Below, in pieces: positions 10,803 through 19,865 of a stretch of 64,000 bases of DNA. The notes under the pieces are model-generated. The model ran no database searches. It had not been told where the DNA came from and saw nothing but the letters and a program-made list of their open reading frames with translations. The stretch's first letter is position 1; the number at the start of each line of letters is the position of its first letter. The position numbers were made by a program, and so were the translations under genes. The stretch comes from Methylobacillus glycogenes JCM 2850 (GTDB lineage: Bacteria > Pseudomonadota > Gammaproteobacteria > Burkholderiales > Methylophilaceae): the NCBI RefSeq assembly GCF_000617925.1, contig NZ_BAMT01000003.1, positions 1 through 64,000 on the forward strand, read 5' to 3'.

Positions 10803-11654
10803 ATGCTGATCGATACCCATTGCCATCTGGATGCCTCTGAATTTGACGCTGATCGTGCTGATGTGGCGCAATCTGCCTGGGATGCAGGCGTACGCGCCAT
10901 TGTCGTGCCTGGCGTCATGCGCGCCAATTTCACCGATGTGCTGGCGCTGAGCCAGCAGCATGCACACTGCGCCATGGCCTTGGGCATACACCCCTTATTC
11001 GTGGATCAATCGCAGCCTGAGGATATCCAGCATTTGGCACAATGGCTGCGCGCTAATGCCGAGGGGAAACTTCCCCCTGGCATTCAGGATGAAAGTGCTG
11101 TGGGTAAAACACCGCGCATTGTTGCCGTAGGTGAGATCGGTCTGGATTTTTTTGTTGAAGGCTATGATCAGGCCAAGCAGGAGTTTTATTTCATAGAACA
11201 ACTCAAGCTGGCGCGGGAGTTTGACCTGCCCGTGTTATTGCATGTGCGACGTTCTGTGGATCAGGTAATCAAGCAGGTCAGGCGCTTTGGCGTCAAAGGC
11301 ATTGCCCATGCCTACAATGGCAGCCTGCAGCAGGCAGAGGCCTTGATTAAGCTGGGTTTCAAGCTGGGTTTTGGTGGTGCTATGACCTGGGAGCGCGCCC
11401 TCAAGCTACGTAGCCTGGCGCGGGAACTGCCGTTGGAGGCCATTGTGCTGGAGACCGATGCGCCGGATATTCCACCTCAATGGCTGGGGCATCATGGCCG
11501 CAACAGTCCAGATCAACTGCCCAAAATCGCTGAGGTTCTGGCTGAGTTACGTGGCGTAGAAACCGCTGAAATCGCCTGTGCCACTAGCAAGAATGCCCTT
11601 GACATCCTGCCTTTTTTATCTGAGTTATACACACCAGCTAATGTGTCACATTAA
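10803..11654 (+). CDS. TatD family metal-dependent hydrolase
   Basis: The 283-residue protein is a TatD-like TIM-barrel metal-dependent nuclease. Metal ligands are visible in D-T-H-C-H-L-D at the N terminus, G-E-I-G-L-D-F near residue 114, L-L-H-V-R near 144 and L-E-T-D-A-P-D near 217. The family includes 3'-5' DNA/RNA exonucleases involved in DNA repair. It lies 33 bases after ribD on the same strand and may be co-transcribed. A DnaA-box-rich repeat element follows. Confidence 0.9.
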   Translation: MLIDTHCHLDASEFDADRADVAQSAWDAGVRAIVVPGVMRANFTDVLALSQQHAHCAMALGIHPLFVDQSQPEDIQHLAQWLRANAEGKLPPGIQDESAVGKTPRIVAVGEIGLDFFVEGYDQAKQEFYFIEQLKLAREFDLPVLLHVRRSVDQVIKQVRRFGVKGIAHAYNGSLQQAEALIKLGFKLGFGGAMTWERALKLRSLARELPLEAIVLETDAPDIPPQWLGHHGRNSPDQLPKIAEVLAELRGVETAEIACATSKNALDILPFLSELYTPANVSH

Positions 11655-11766
11655 GTTGTGTTAAAAAACGTCAACAATCCAATGACATATAGTAAGTCAT
11701 TGATTTTAAATAAATAAAAAACAGGTTAAATATTGGGCGTTTGTAAAAAAACCTTACAAAATGGGA

Positions 11767-11822
11767 AGTTACATTTTTAAGTCACAGCTATCCACACTTT
11801 TATCCACAGATTTTGTGGATAG
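11767..11822. repeat. DnaA-box-rich 56-bp repeat element, copy 1
   Basis: Three 9-mers of DnaA-box type are packed together: CTATCCACA (11788-11796), a perfect consensus TTATCCACA (11800-11808), and TGTGGATAG (11814-11822, inverted). The whole 56-bp unit recurs at 38335-38390 with 52 of 56 identical bases. It lies in the AT-rich convergent gap after the TatD gene, and the outer boxes form an inverted repeat. Confidence 0.85.
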
Positions 11823-11873
11823 CTCTACAGCCACCCGGGAACTCCTGAGCTTGTCAAGCTGTCATGTGGCGAT

Positions 11874-12389
11874 TTATTGATTGACGGCTGCGCTGTTATC
11901 GGTTTCTGGCAGATAGGCAAACATCCATTCACCGTAATATTTCTTCTTGGCAAAGTCTTCATAGGGCGGGGCAAAGTTGCTGGTCTTGAACGGCGCCTGG
12001 TCCGAGAGGCTGTAAACCCCCATGATGCCGCCACTGGGCGCTTCCAGTATGCCCCAGCCCTCACGCCCGGTGACCGGGTCTATATACAGCTTGCGCAGAT
12101 AGCGCTGTGGCACAGGAAAGCGCTCATCCTTGAGCAAGGCCTGTAGCGTGGGCGGAAACTGTTTCACCATGCCTGGAGATTGATTGTAGTAATTGCCTAT
12201 GGCGCGGCGTATGGTGTCGCCGACCTTGAGCAACTCCTGCTCGCGCTCACGCTGGCGCGCATCACTCCAGCGATTGCCCGCTTCAGCCAGGCCAAAGCCC
12301 ACCAGCATGATGACCAGCAGCGCACCTATCAGGCTCATGCCACCTTGCTGGCTGCCTCTGGCAGATAGATTGATCAAGCCTGATTGCAT
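11874..12389 (-). CDS. Type II-like pseudopilin (last gene of secretion operon)
   Basis: The 171-residue protein has a prepilin-like leader ending Q-Q-G-G before M-S-L-I-G-A-L-L-V-I-M-L, so cleavage would be after the Gly of a G-G/M site. It lacks the usual Glu5 (S-L-I-G-A instead of T-L-I-E-L), which is odd and typical of minor or atypical pseudopilins. The rest is a soluble domain with a Y-Y-G-E-W-M-F-A-Y near the end. It is the promoter-distal gene of the T2SS-like cluster, 24 bases after the preceding pseudopilin. Its exact pseudopilin class (H, I, J or K) cannot be assigned. Confidence 0.7.
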   Translation of the reverse strand: MQSGLINLSARGSQQGGMSLIGALLVIMLVGFGLAEAGNRWSDARQREREQELLKVGDTIRRAIGNYYNQSPGMVKQFPPTLQALLKDERFPVPQRYLRKLYIDPVTGREGWGILEAPSGGIMGVYSLSDQAPFKTSNFAPPYEDFAKKKYYGEWMFAYLPETDNSAAVNQ

Positions 12390-12413
12390 ATGTCTGCCGC
12401 CATCATCATGACC

Positions 12414-12824
12414 CTACCATTCGGAGAAAAAGCTGCCGTCAGCCGCCATGTCTTCCGAGCCACTGCGTATGTCGTAAACCGTGCCTTTGGCATTGGGGTC
12501 GGGCGGCGGCAATAGCAGCCAGGTGTCCTGACGCTCGGTGATGGGGTCTTCCGGCACCTGACGCAGATAACGCGCTTGCACCAGGTCTTCCAGCGCATCC
12601 GGATAGCGGCCTCTGTCGCTATAAAACTTGTCTATGGCATCGCGCATCACAATCAGGTCATGTTTGAGCGATTGTTCGCGCGCGCGGTCTATGCTGGAGA
12701 AATAGCGCGGCGTCACCAGGCTCAGCAGCGTGGCAATAATTGCCAGCACCACCAATACCTCAATCAGCGTGAAGCCCTTGGTTGTTAGCTTGTGGTCTAG
12801 ACTAGTTTTCATCGTCTTCACCAT
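12414..12824 (-). CDS. Type II-like pseudopilin (GspG-like fold)
   Basis: The 136-residue protein has a short basic leader and the prepilin cleavage motif K-G/F-T-L-I-E-V-L-V-V-L-A near residue 16, with the Glu5 that major and most minor pseudopilins need. After the hydrophobic N-terminal helix, the sequence D-K-F-Y-S-D-R-G-R-Y-P-x-x-L-x-D-L resembles the GspG globular domain. It overlaps the upstream pseudopilin gene by 7 bases, and ATG 12824 or 12812 could be used. Confidence 0.85.
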   Translation of the reverse strand: MVKTMKTSLDHKLTTKGFTLIEVLVVLAIIATLLSLVTPRYFSSIDRAREQSLKHDLIVMRDAIDKFYSDRGRYPDALEDLVQARYLRQVPEDPITERQDTWLLLPPPDPNAKGTVYDIRSGSEDMAADGSFFSEW

Positions 12825-13300
12825 TCACGATAGGGCTGCTGGTTAAGCCCGCTCTCGCCAGAGCGTGAGTAAACGTCATACACATCATCGCCCTCGGCGG
12901 GTTCTTCAAACGAGCTGGCATAGCTGCGCTTGCCCCAGCTGGCCTCGTTGGAAAGCTCGGGGTCATCGGCAAAAGGGTCGCGCGGAATGCTGCGTAAAAA
13001 ATAGATTTTGGCCTTGGTCTGCGAGCGCGGGTTTTCCACCCCCTTGACCAGAATCTGCAGATTGGGCGGATAACCCGATTGCCCCGGGCTTTTCTTGATC
13101 AGGCCGTCATCCACCGCTTTCTTGTAGGCATCAATCGCATCGCGCAATTGCCAGAGATTGCGCTTCAGCTCCTGCTCCTTGTTGCGTTTGGCCTGGATTT
13201 GCATCACGGGCGCGGCCGAGCTCAAAATTAAGGCCAGCAGCACCAGCGTGACCATCAACTCAATCAAGGTAAAGCCATGGCTCAGGCGCAGAGCTTTCAT
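12818..13300 (-). CDS. Type II-like pseudopilin
   Basis: The 160-residue protein opens M-K-A-L-R-L-S-H-G/F-T-L-I-E-L-M-V-T, a standard prepilin peptidase site with Glu5. The globular part has the D-A-I-D-A-Y-K-K and G-Y-P-x-x-L-x-x-L-V-K pattern of GspG-type pseudopilins and ends E-W like its downstream neighbour. The ATG overlaps the secretin stop codon (ATGA), so translation is probably coupled. A prepilin peptidase gene is not in the window and must come from elsewhere. Confidence 0.88.
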   Translation of the reverse strand: MKALRLSHGFTLIELMVTLVLLALILSSAAPVMQIQAKRNKEQELKRNLWQLRDAIDAYKKAVDDGLIKKSPGQSGYPPNLQILVKGVENPRSQTKAKIYFLRSIPRDPFADDPELSNEASWGKRSYASSFEEPAEGDDVYDVYSRSGESGLNQQPYREW

Positions 13301-15252
13301 CGTGGGCTATCCGGGCTGGCAATTTCATCCACCGGGCGCATCACAGAACCGGCAAAAGCACGGTCAGCATCGGCACGCTCAGCCTGAATTTCCTGAGGGC
13401 TTCTGGCTGGTGGCGCAACTTGCGCCACGCTGCTCGCAGGCTCACTGCTGCGGCCGCTGCGAGTATTGCTGCTACGGTCTATGCCCGCAGAAAACGTGGT
13501 GTAGATGGCATCGGCAGGCGTGAGGTTGTTGATGATATGCGGCGTGATCAGGAGGGCGATTTCCTTCTTGCTTTTATCATTGTTGCGGTCCTTGAACAGC
13601 TTGCCAACCAGCGGCAGCTTGGAAAGCCCAGGTACGCCATTGCTGACCTTCTGCTCATCCTCGCGCAGCAGCCCGGCAAGTATCTGCGTCTCGCCGTTCT
13701 TCAGCCGCAGTATGGTGTTGGCGTTGCGCGTGCCTATGGTGTAAGTCACCGTGCCCGAGCTGGAGGTCAACCTATCAGTCTGGTTGCTGACCTCCAGACC
13801 GACCTTGATCGAGACTTCATCCCTGAGCAGTATGGTAGGTTCCACATCCAGCTTGATGCCGACTTCAATATAGTTAACCGTCTGCGAGACAAAACCCGTG
13901 GAGTTGGCCACACTGGTCAGCACCGGGATGCGGTCACCCACATGGATCTTGGCTTTCTCGCGGTTTTTGACGCGGATATGCGGGTTGGCGAGCAGATTGG
14001 TATCGGTATCCTGCTGCAATAGGTTCAGCGCCAGCACCGGGTCGCTGATGCTGAACACGCCCAGGTTGGAATTGAAGTTCTTCAGCTCATTCACCGTCAG
14101 CTTGCCCGGCGACAGCGTAGTCGTGCCATTGACCGTATCACGCCCTTGCACGCCCAGGCTCACCGAGGTGGGGTAGCGTATGCCTATGTTCTCCAGACTA
14201 CGGCGGTTGATCTCCAGCACCTCCACCTGTAACACTACCTCGGGTTCTGCCATGTCCTGCGACACAATCAGCTTTTCGGCCGTGCGTATGGCCTCGGCGC
14301 TATCGCGCATCACCAGGGTGTTGAGCTTCTCGTCTATATAAATGTCCTTGGTCTTGACCACGGTCTTGATCATGGCCATCAGCTTCTTGGCATCACCATT
14401 GGCCAGATAAAAGCTGCGCACAAAGGTTTCCTGATATTCCTGGCTGCGGCTCAGGGGGTAAATCAGCAAAGTATTGTCATTGAGGATTTTCTTGCCCAAC
14501 TGGTTACTGGCCAGAATCACATCGATGGCTTCATTGATAGGCGTATTGCGCAGAAAAACACTGGTGCGTTGCTCGTTGCGCAATTCCTGGTCATAAGTGA
14601 AATTGATGCCTGCGGCCTGGGCAATAAACTCAAATACCGATTTCAGCGCCACATCCTTGAACTCAATTGAAATCGGCCGCTTGAAGGCGGCGCGTAACTG
14701 CGGCGGATTGCTGACCTTGTCCAGACGCTGACGCTCAATCTGCTCAAACAGCGCGCGTGCGCTGCTGTTGCTGGCATCTTCTGCCAGCACCGCACGCGCC
14801 AGGTTTTGCGCACCTTCGCTGTCGTTGTGCTCATACAACTCCTGTGCGCGCTGCATGCTGGCCTGGTGGCTGCTCTCCACGCGCATCTGCTGTATGTCAT
14901 TGAGTGCGCGCTGATTTTGTCCATCCAGCTCCAGCACTCGCCTGTAGGCCGCGTCAGCCTCGCCCCAGCGCTTGAGTTGCTTGAGCTGGTCAGCTTCCCG
15001 CAGTGCGCTTGCCAGATGCACATCCTGCTGCTGCTTGAGCAAGGCGCGGTATTCCGGATTGGCCGGGTAGGCTTGCACCAGTGACTCTAGCGCAGCCATG
15101 CCTTGCGCATATTGACCGTCTGCAAGCAGCTGCCGCGCTTGCTGAAACTGCTGGCTGGATTCAGCCTCGCGTGCCTGTTGCGCGGCGCAGGCCGTCATCA
15201 GCAGAGTCAGCAGCAATGGCAGGCTGGCCTGGCGCATGGGATTCATCTTCAA
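13297..15252 (-). CDS. gspD: Secretin with N-terminal TPR region (GspD/PilQ/MshL-like)
   Basis: This outer-membrane secretin would form the exit channel of the machine. The product has 651 residues. The N terminus is a lipoprotein-type signal with L-M-T-A-C, followed by a repeat-rich TPR-like region (about residues 30-170), an STN/N0-like region starting P-I-S-I-E-F-K-D-V-A-L near 190, N1-type domains and the secretin core with G-D-R-I-P-V-L-T near 440 and the G-V-P-x-L-x-K-L-P-L-V-G-x-L-F-K signature near 560. TTG at 15252 is taken as start because AGGAG lies 7 bases upstream and the codon overlaps the preceding TGA. TPR plus secretin fusions occur in Msh-like and non-canonical type II systems. 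Confidence 0.88.
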   Translation of the reverse strand: MKMNPMRQASLPLLLTLLMTACAAQQAREAESSQQFQQARQLLADGQYAQGMAALESLVQAYPANPEYRALLKQQQDVHLASALREADQLKQLKRWGEADAAYRRVLELDGQNQRALNDIQQMRVESSHQASMQRAQELYEHNDSEGAQNLARAVLAEDASNSSARALFEQIERQRLDKVSNPPQLRAAFKRPISIEFKDVALKSVFEFIAQAAGINFTYDQELRNEQRTSVFLRNTPINEAIDVILASNQLGKKILNDNTLLIYPLSRSQEYQETFVRSFYLANGDAKKLMAMIKTVVKTKDIYIDEKLNTLVMRDSAEAIRTAEKLIVSQDMAEPEVVLQVEVLEINRRSLENIGIRYPTSVSLGVQGRDTVNGTTTLSPGKLTVNELKNFNSNLGVFSISDPVLALNLLQQDTDTNLLANPHIRVKNREKAKIHVGDRIPVLTSVANSTGFVSQTVNYIEVGIKLDVEPTILLRDEVSIKVGLEVSNQTDRLTSSSGTVTYTIGTRNANTILRLKNGETQILAGLLREDEQKVSNGVPGLSKLPLVGKLFKDRNNDKSKKEIALLITPHIINNLTPADAIYTTFSAGIDRSSNTRSGRSSEPASSVAQVAPPARSPQEIQAERADADRAFAGSVMRPVDEIASPDSPR

Positions 15253-15859
15253 TTCTGTTCTCCTATCATCAAGGGCACATCCATCTGCATGGCCTGGTAG
15301 CGCATGACCATGGTGGTGGGGGATATGCTTTTCACCTGCCAGCCTGCACTACATCGCCACGCTTGACGCTGTAGTTCTGTTCGCCAGCAGAAATAAACAC
15401 GGTGTACTGGCCGTTATCCATGAGCTTGCCGGCATAGCTGAAAGGCAGGGGCGGGATTTCCATTACCTGCTGGGCCGCTTGCAAGGGCGCGGCTTCTGCC
15501 GCAGCCAGTGGCTTGTTGCCCTGGAAGGGATCATGCAGTTGATTGCTCGCGTCATTCGCCTCAACACCTTCCCAGCGCGGCCGCTGCAACTGGCGGGTAT
15601 CCAGCGGGTTGTCTGCGGCGCTATGGTGGTCGGGCAGGGTCAGTGCAGCCAGCTGTATGCGCTGCTGTGCGGGGGCATTGGCTAGGGTGCTATCTGGGGT
15701 ACTGGCAGCCGGACGCGCAACAGCCGCATCATTGCCTACCGCCGCCACGGCGATGTCCTGATCTTCATCCTCAGTCAGCGCAGTCCAGATCGTGGCCAGC
15801 ACGCTCAGCGCCAGCACCGACCAGAGCACAAGCTGGCGCGAATTAAAGCCAGATTTCAT
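15249..15859 (-). pseudogene. PilP/GspC-like inner membrane component, frameshifted near its C terminus
   Basis: The intact part (175 residues from 15859) has one membrane segment at about residues 10-26, a long linker rich in A, Q and D, and a beta domain with F-S-Y-A-G-K-L-M-D-N-G-x-Y-T-V-F near residue 140. This resembles the HR domain of GspC/PilP proteins, which dock on the secretin. The frame ends at 15332 after S-V-K-R-G-D-V-V-Q, but the expected W-Q-V-K-S-I continues in another frame to a TGA at 15249-15251 that overlaps the secretin start. One extra base near 15343 restores about 203 residues. The start ATG overlaps the upstream stop. Confidence 0.7.
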
Positions 15860-16596
15860 AGCCTCTCGGCCTTGGCGCTAGTTTGCGAGGTTGGTTGCGA
15901 GGTTGGTTGCGCGCCAGTTTGCAAGTTATTGTTCAAGCCTGCTTTCTGGCCAGAGTCCAGGTACAGCGTCAGCCTGAGTTTTGCTTCAACTTCTGCCTGG
16001 GCCTGGCCTGGGCCTGCATTGACCTCATCTTCCAAGCGCTTGAAATTGATCTCGTTGAGCGCCAGCGCTGGCGTGCTGTTGAGGGCGGCCGCCATAAAAC
16101 GGCGTATGTCGCGGTAACTGCCACGCAAGGGAATATTGAGCTGGTAGCGCGAGAAATGCGCAGCCGTCTCACGTTGCAGGCTGTAATCGACTTTTTCCGG
16201 TGCCAGCCCATGGTGTTCGGCCAGTTGCAGTAGCTGGCTCAGCAAGGCGTTGGCCTCCTGCTCTGCGGGTAGAAATTGGTAAAAGGTATTAAGCGAGGCC
16301 TGCGGTGAGCGGTCTATCCACTGGCCCTGGTGCTGGGGCATGGCCTTGTGCATGGCGGCCACATCACGTTGCAACTGCTGCAATGCCATGGAGCGCGGCC
16401 AGGCCAGGCCCAGCGCCAGCAACAAGCTCAGCAGCAGCAGCGCCAGCCCGGCATTGCCCGCCCAGCCCAGATGCCAGCGCAATACCCAGGCCAGACGGCT
16501 GACATGGTGTTTGGCCTGTGGTTTTGCCTGTTGTCCTGCTTGAGGTTTGACGTTATCGCGCATAGGAGCTTCATCCGGATTCAGCGTTGTACCCAT
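15856..16596 (-). CDS. PilO/GspM-like assembly protein
   Basis: The 246-residue protein has a charged cytoplasmic N terminus (about 45 residues, rich in Q, P and K), one membrane segment (about residues 45-67), a coiled-coil stretch and a ferredoxin-like periplasmic domain with Y-R-D-I-R-R-F-M near residue 170. This is the layout of PilO/GspM. The C terminus has low-complexity Q-P-T-S repeats encoded by a short tandem DNA repeat. GGAGG 4 bases before ATG 16596 supports the start, which overlaps the upstream gene by 16 bases. Confidence 0.7.
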   Translation of the reverse strand: MGTTLNPDEAPMRDNVKPQAGQQAKPQAKHHVSRLAWVLRWHLGWAGNAGLALLLLSLLLALGLAWPRSMALQQLQRDVAAMHKAMPQHQGQWIDRSPQASLNTFYQFLPAEQEANALLSQLLQLAEHHGLAPEKVDYSLQRETAAHFSRYQLNIPLRGSYRDIRRFMAAALNSTPALALNEINFKRLEDEVNAGPGQAQAEVEAKLRLTLYLDSGQKAGLNNNLQTGAQPTSQPTSQTSAKAERL

Positions 16597-17135
16597 ACAG
16601 CCTCCACGATGAAACGTACTGGAGTTTCCTGCCCGGTATGCAGTTCATGCGATACCAGCAGCACGTCGTTGAAAATAGGCTGTTCTGCCAATTGGTGCAC
16701 ATAGGTAAACATATTGACCACCTCGCCAGTATCGGCGCTGATGCGCAGCTTGCGCTGGCGTGGGTTGGGTTCGATGGAGGCCAGGCGTACATCTGGCACG
16801 CGCAGGCTTTCCAGCGCCTGGAACAGCTGGGGCCAGGGCAGGGCCAGCTCGTGCATGGCACTTTGCACTGCGCTGATTTCTGCCTGCTTGGCCTGGCTGT
16901 CCTTGCTACTGGATTTATTGGCAGATTTGCCAGCAAACTCAGTGCTGCGGGCCTGGCCTGCGGGCGCGCGCATCTGGCTGAGGTCAGTCTCCAGGCGCTG
17001 ACGTTGCTGTGCCAGCTTTTGCAGGGTCAAGCCCAGGCCAAGTGCGGCGCAGATGCCCAGCACCAGCAAGCTATAGCTGAGCACAGGGGTAGCGGGGCTG
17101 GAGGGGGCGTGGTTCAGGGTCAGAGCGCGTAGCAT
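16581..17135 (-). CDS. PilN/GspL C-terminal-like protein
   Basis: The 184-residue protein has one N-terminal membrane helix (about residues 20-40), a heptad-like helical region and a small alpha/beta domain, the layout of PilN. I chose ATG 17135 because AGGAG lies 8 bases upstream and it overlaps the previous stop as TGATG; a GTG at 17144 would add three residues. With its neighbours it makes a PilM-N-O-P-like inner membrane platform. Sequence identity alone would not identify it; position and topology carry the call. Confidence 0.62.
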   Translation of the reverse strand: MLRALTLNHAPSSPATPVLSYSLLVLGICAALGLGLTLQKLAQQRQRLETDLSQMRAPAGQARSTEFAGKSANKSSSKDSQAKQAEISAVQSAMHELALPWPQLFQALESLRVPDVRLASIEPNPRQRKLRISADTGEVVNMFTYVHQLAEQPIFNDVLLVSHELHTGQETPVRFIVEAVWVQR

Positions 17136-18091
17136 CAATGCCACTCCTTTTTATGCATAGCCGGGTTGTTGATGGTGGGGGTTGCTGCCAAAGGTTCAGC
17201 CAGGGGGGGCGTATTGTTGAGAGGGTTGTGCTGGATGTTGTAAATATCACGTCCGGCCAGTTGCAGTGCCGGGCGGGTTTCAGCCGCATAAAACACCACT
17301 GGCCAGGCGCTGGTGTCCAGCCCGGCCAGCACGGATTCACGCTCCAGCAAGGCCAGCAACTGGTTGTCGATATCAGCTTCGGCGGCATAGCTCTGCAGGC
17401 TTAGCCATTCGCCCTGTTCAATCAGCGCAATAATCAGCTTGCCATCTTCCAGCATCACCATAATCAATGACTCCAGCGCCAGTGCTTTCAGCCCGGGTAT
17501 GCGCTTGAGCTGACGCCGCATGGAGTTCACGGCCAGCATCAGGTGCGGGTGGATATGGCGCACTGGCATATTGGCCTGCTCAAAGGTCAGCCGCAGTGAT
17601 TGCAGCAGGCGTTCATCAATGGCGCTGGCGAGGGTGGGCTTGCCGTGGCGCGGGGTGTCAAAGCGCAGGTCCCAGTGGCGCGCAAAATCACCATAGGCCT
17701 GGGTAAAGCAGTGGCGCACAAAGCCGCCTTGCTCATCCCGGCTGCTGATGCCCTCATTCCAGGGGATGATGGCGTAATGCGCAAAATGATTGGAGATCAC
17801 CACCTCAGGGCGGCAGCCTTGCCACTGCGGCTGTTGCAGCAACTGGCTGAGGCTGGCGACAGCGGGCTGCCAGAATTCGCCATAGGCGGCAGCCTGACCC
17901 GGCTGCGGCAATAGCGGGTATTCCTCCATCAGTAGCGGGCTAGTGCGTATGCCGCGCTTGAACTTGAGCAGGCTGAGCTTGTGTGGTTGCAAAAAGATGC
18001 GTAGTTCATCGCGGCCCACTGGTAACCAGGGCAAGCCGGGCAACCAGGGCGGCAAGCCGGGACTGAACCGTTCAAACAAGCGAGGTAACAC
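17135..18091 (-). CDS. PilM/GspL cytoplasmic domain-like protein
   Basis: The 318-residue soluble protein lies where PilM or the actin-like half of GspL is expected. It has the weak signatures of that fold: an early W-x-P-V-G-R-D-E-L-R-I-F segment, V-V-I-S-N-H-F-A-H-Y near residue 100 and an E-S-L-I-M-V-M-L-E-D-G-K-L beta block near 210. No membrane segment is seen, so the single GspL chain appears split into this protein and the next one, as in type IV pili. GTG 18091 is preceded by GGAG at 7 bases and overlaps the gspE end by 20 bases. Confidence 0.55.
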   Translation of the reverse strand: MLPRLFERFSPGLPPWLPGLPWLPVGRDELRIFLQPHKLSLLKFKRGIRTSPLLMEEYPLLPQPGQAAAYGEFWQPAVASLSQLLQQPQWQGCRPEVVISNHFAHYAIIPWNEGISSRDEQGGFVRHCFTQAYGDFARHWDLRFDTPRHGKPTLASAIDERLLQSLRLTFEQANMPVRHIHPHLMLAVNSMRRQLKRIPGLKALALESLIMVMLEDGKLIIALIEQGEWLSLQSYAAEADIDNQLLALLERESVLAGLDTSAWPVVFYAAETRPALQLAGRDIYNIQHNPLNNTPPLAEPLAATPTINNPAMHKKEWH

Positions 18092-19865
18092 GATTGATCT
18101 CCTGTAGAGTGGTTTCGCCGCGTTTCACCATGGCCAGCGCAGCCTCGCGCATGGTGCGGGTGCCATTGGCGCGGGCGGCTTCCTTGACTTTGCGCACTGG
18201 CTCCCGGGTAATAATCAGTTCACGAATCAGGTCGTTGAACACTAATAACTCGGCAATTGCTTTGCGGCTTTATAGCCAGTGCCATGGCACTGACCACAGC
18301 CCTGGCCGCGGCGGAAACGGTATTCATGGGCGCTTTCCGCGCTAATGCCGGATTTGTGCAGCAGGGCAGGCTCGGCTGATCGTCAATCGCGCAGTGCGGG
18401 CACAGGGTGCGCACCAGACGCTGCGCCATGATGCCGTTGATGGCCGAAACAAAGCTGTAAGGGTCTACATTCATATTGGTGAAGCGGCCTATGACGTCGA
18501 ATACATTGTTGGCATGCACAGTCGTCAGCACCAAATGCCCAGTCAGCGCCGATTGCACGGCAATCTGTGCGGTTTCAGCATCGCGGATTTCGCCCACCAT
18601 GATCTTGTCCGGGTCATGGCGCAAAATGGAGCGCAGGCCGCGCGCAAAGGTCAGGCCTTTTTTCTCGTTAACCGGAATCTGCAACACTCCAGGCAGCTGG
18701 TATTCCACCGGGTCTTCTATGGTGACAATCTTGTCCTGGCCGTTATTGATCTCAGAAATAATGCCGTAGAGCGTGGTGGTCTTGCCTGAACCAGTCGGCC
18801 CGGTTACCAGCAACATGCCGTAAGGCTCCTCGGCCAGCAGGCGGAAGCGTTCCATGATCTCTGGCTCAAAACCCATCACATCCAGGCTCAGGCCCTGCGC
18901 CTGATCAGATAAAGCCTTGCGGTCTAGGATACGCAGCACGGCATCCTCGCCATAAACGCTGGGCATGATGGAAACGCGCAGATCAATCTCGCGCCCCAGC
19001 GCCATGACCTTGAAGCGACCATCCTGCGGAATGCGGCGCTCGGCAATATCCAGCTCAGACATGACTTTTATACGAGAGATGGCTTGTTCTGCCTGCGCCA
19101 CGCCACTGATGCCACCAACATGGCTGAGCACGCCATCTATGCGGTATTTGATATTGAGGCCCTGGGCATCGGATTCCATATGGATATCACTGGCCCCAGC
19201 TTGAGTGCGTCATACAGCGTGGAGCGCACCAGCCGCACCACAGGCGAAGTGTCCTCGGCAATTGAGCGCAGCGAGATATCCTCTATGCCGCTGCTGGCAC
19301 CTTGCTCGCTGCCATCCCCGGCTTCCAGACCATCCATGGCACGCATGCCCTGCTCAAAGCGGGTGAGGAAGGCGGCAATATCCTTGCGATGCGCCAGCCC
19401 CCAAATGGGTAATGCAGATTGAGCCTGCAAGCCAGCCTGCTGCAAACGCTGTTGCATGCGGCTCACCAGCGCAGTGTCAAACGGGTTGGCCAGCACCACA
19501 TAAGTCTGCCCTTGGTCATTGAGCAAGATGATGCACTCCTGCTTGCTGGCTTCGGCAAACGGTAACAGCTTGAAATCCGGCTGCATTTCATACAGCGTCA
19601 GGATATTGAACACCGGGTAACGCAGCAGTGCGCCCAGCGCCGTGCTAAAGCTTTCTGCCTCCAGGCCGGAAAGGTTTTCCAGCACATCCAGCAGATGTTG
19701 CTGACCTTGCTGCGCCAATTGGCGTGCCTGCTGCACCTGCGCTAGAGAAAGAGTAGGGTTAGGGGTAAGCGTGGGCGCCTGTCCAAGGCCGGGTGCTTGA
19801 TCAAGCATGGGATCTACCGATTGCCCCACCAATTGCCCTACCACTTGATCCACCGCCTGATTCAT
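18072..19865 (-). pseudogene. gspE: Type II secretion ATPase GspE, frameshifted at three sites
   Basis: GspE is the hexameric ATPase that drives pseudopilus assembly. The N1 region runs from ATG 19865 (overlapping the gspF stop) to the first break in a G run near 19196, just before the expected A-S-D-I-H-M-E. The core follows intact: Walker A G-P-T-G-S-G-K-T-T-T, the Asp box I-E-D-P-V-E-Y, R-S-I-L-R-H-D-P-D, V-G-E-I-R-D-x-E-T and T-V-H-A-N. C-P-H-C and C-G-Q-C-H-G-T-G-Y form the tetracysteine zinc motif, but breaks near 18374 and 18267 interrupt the C-terminal part, whose last frame ends at 18072. Each break is cured by one added base, giving about 598 residues. Confidence 0.85.

Noticed and set aside
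11767..11822. Chromosomal replication origin
   Set aside because: Three DnaA boxes are present but there is no dnaA, dnaN or gidA nearby, and the same element occurs again 26 kb away.
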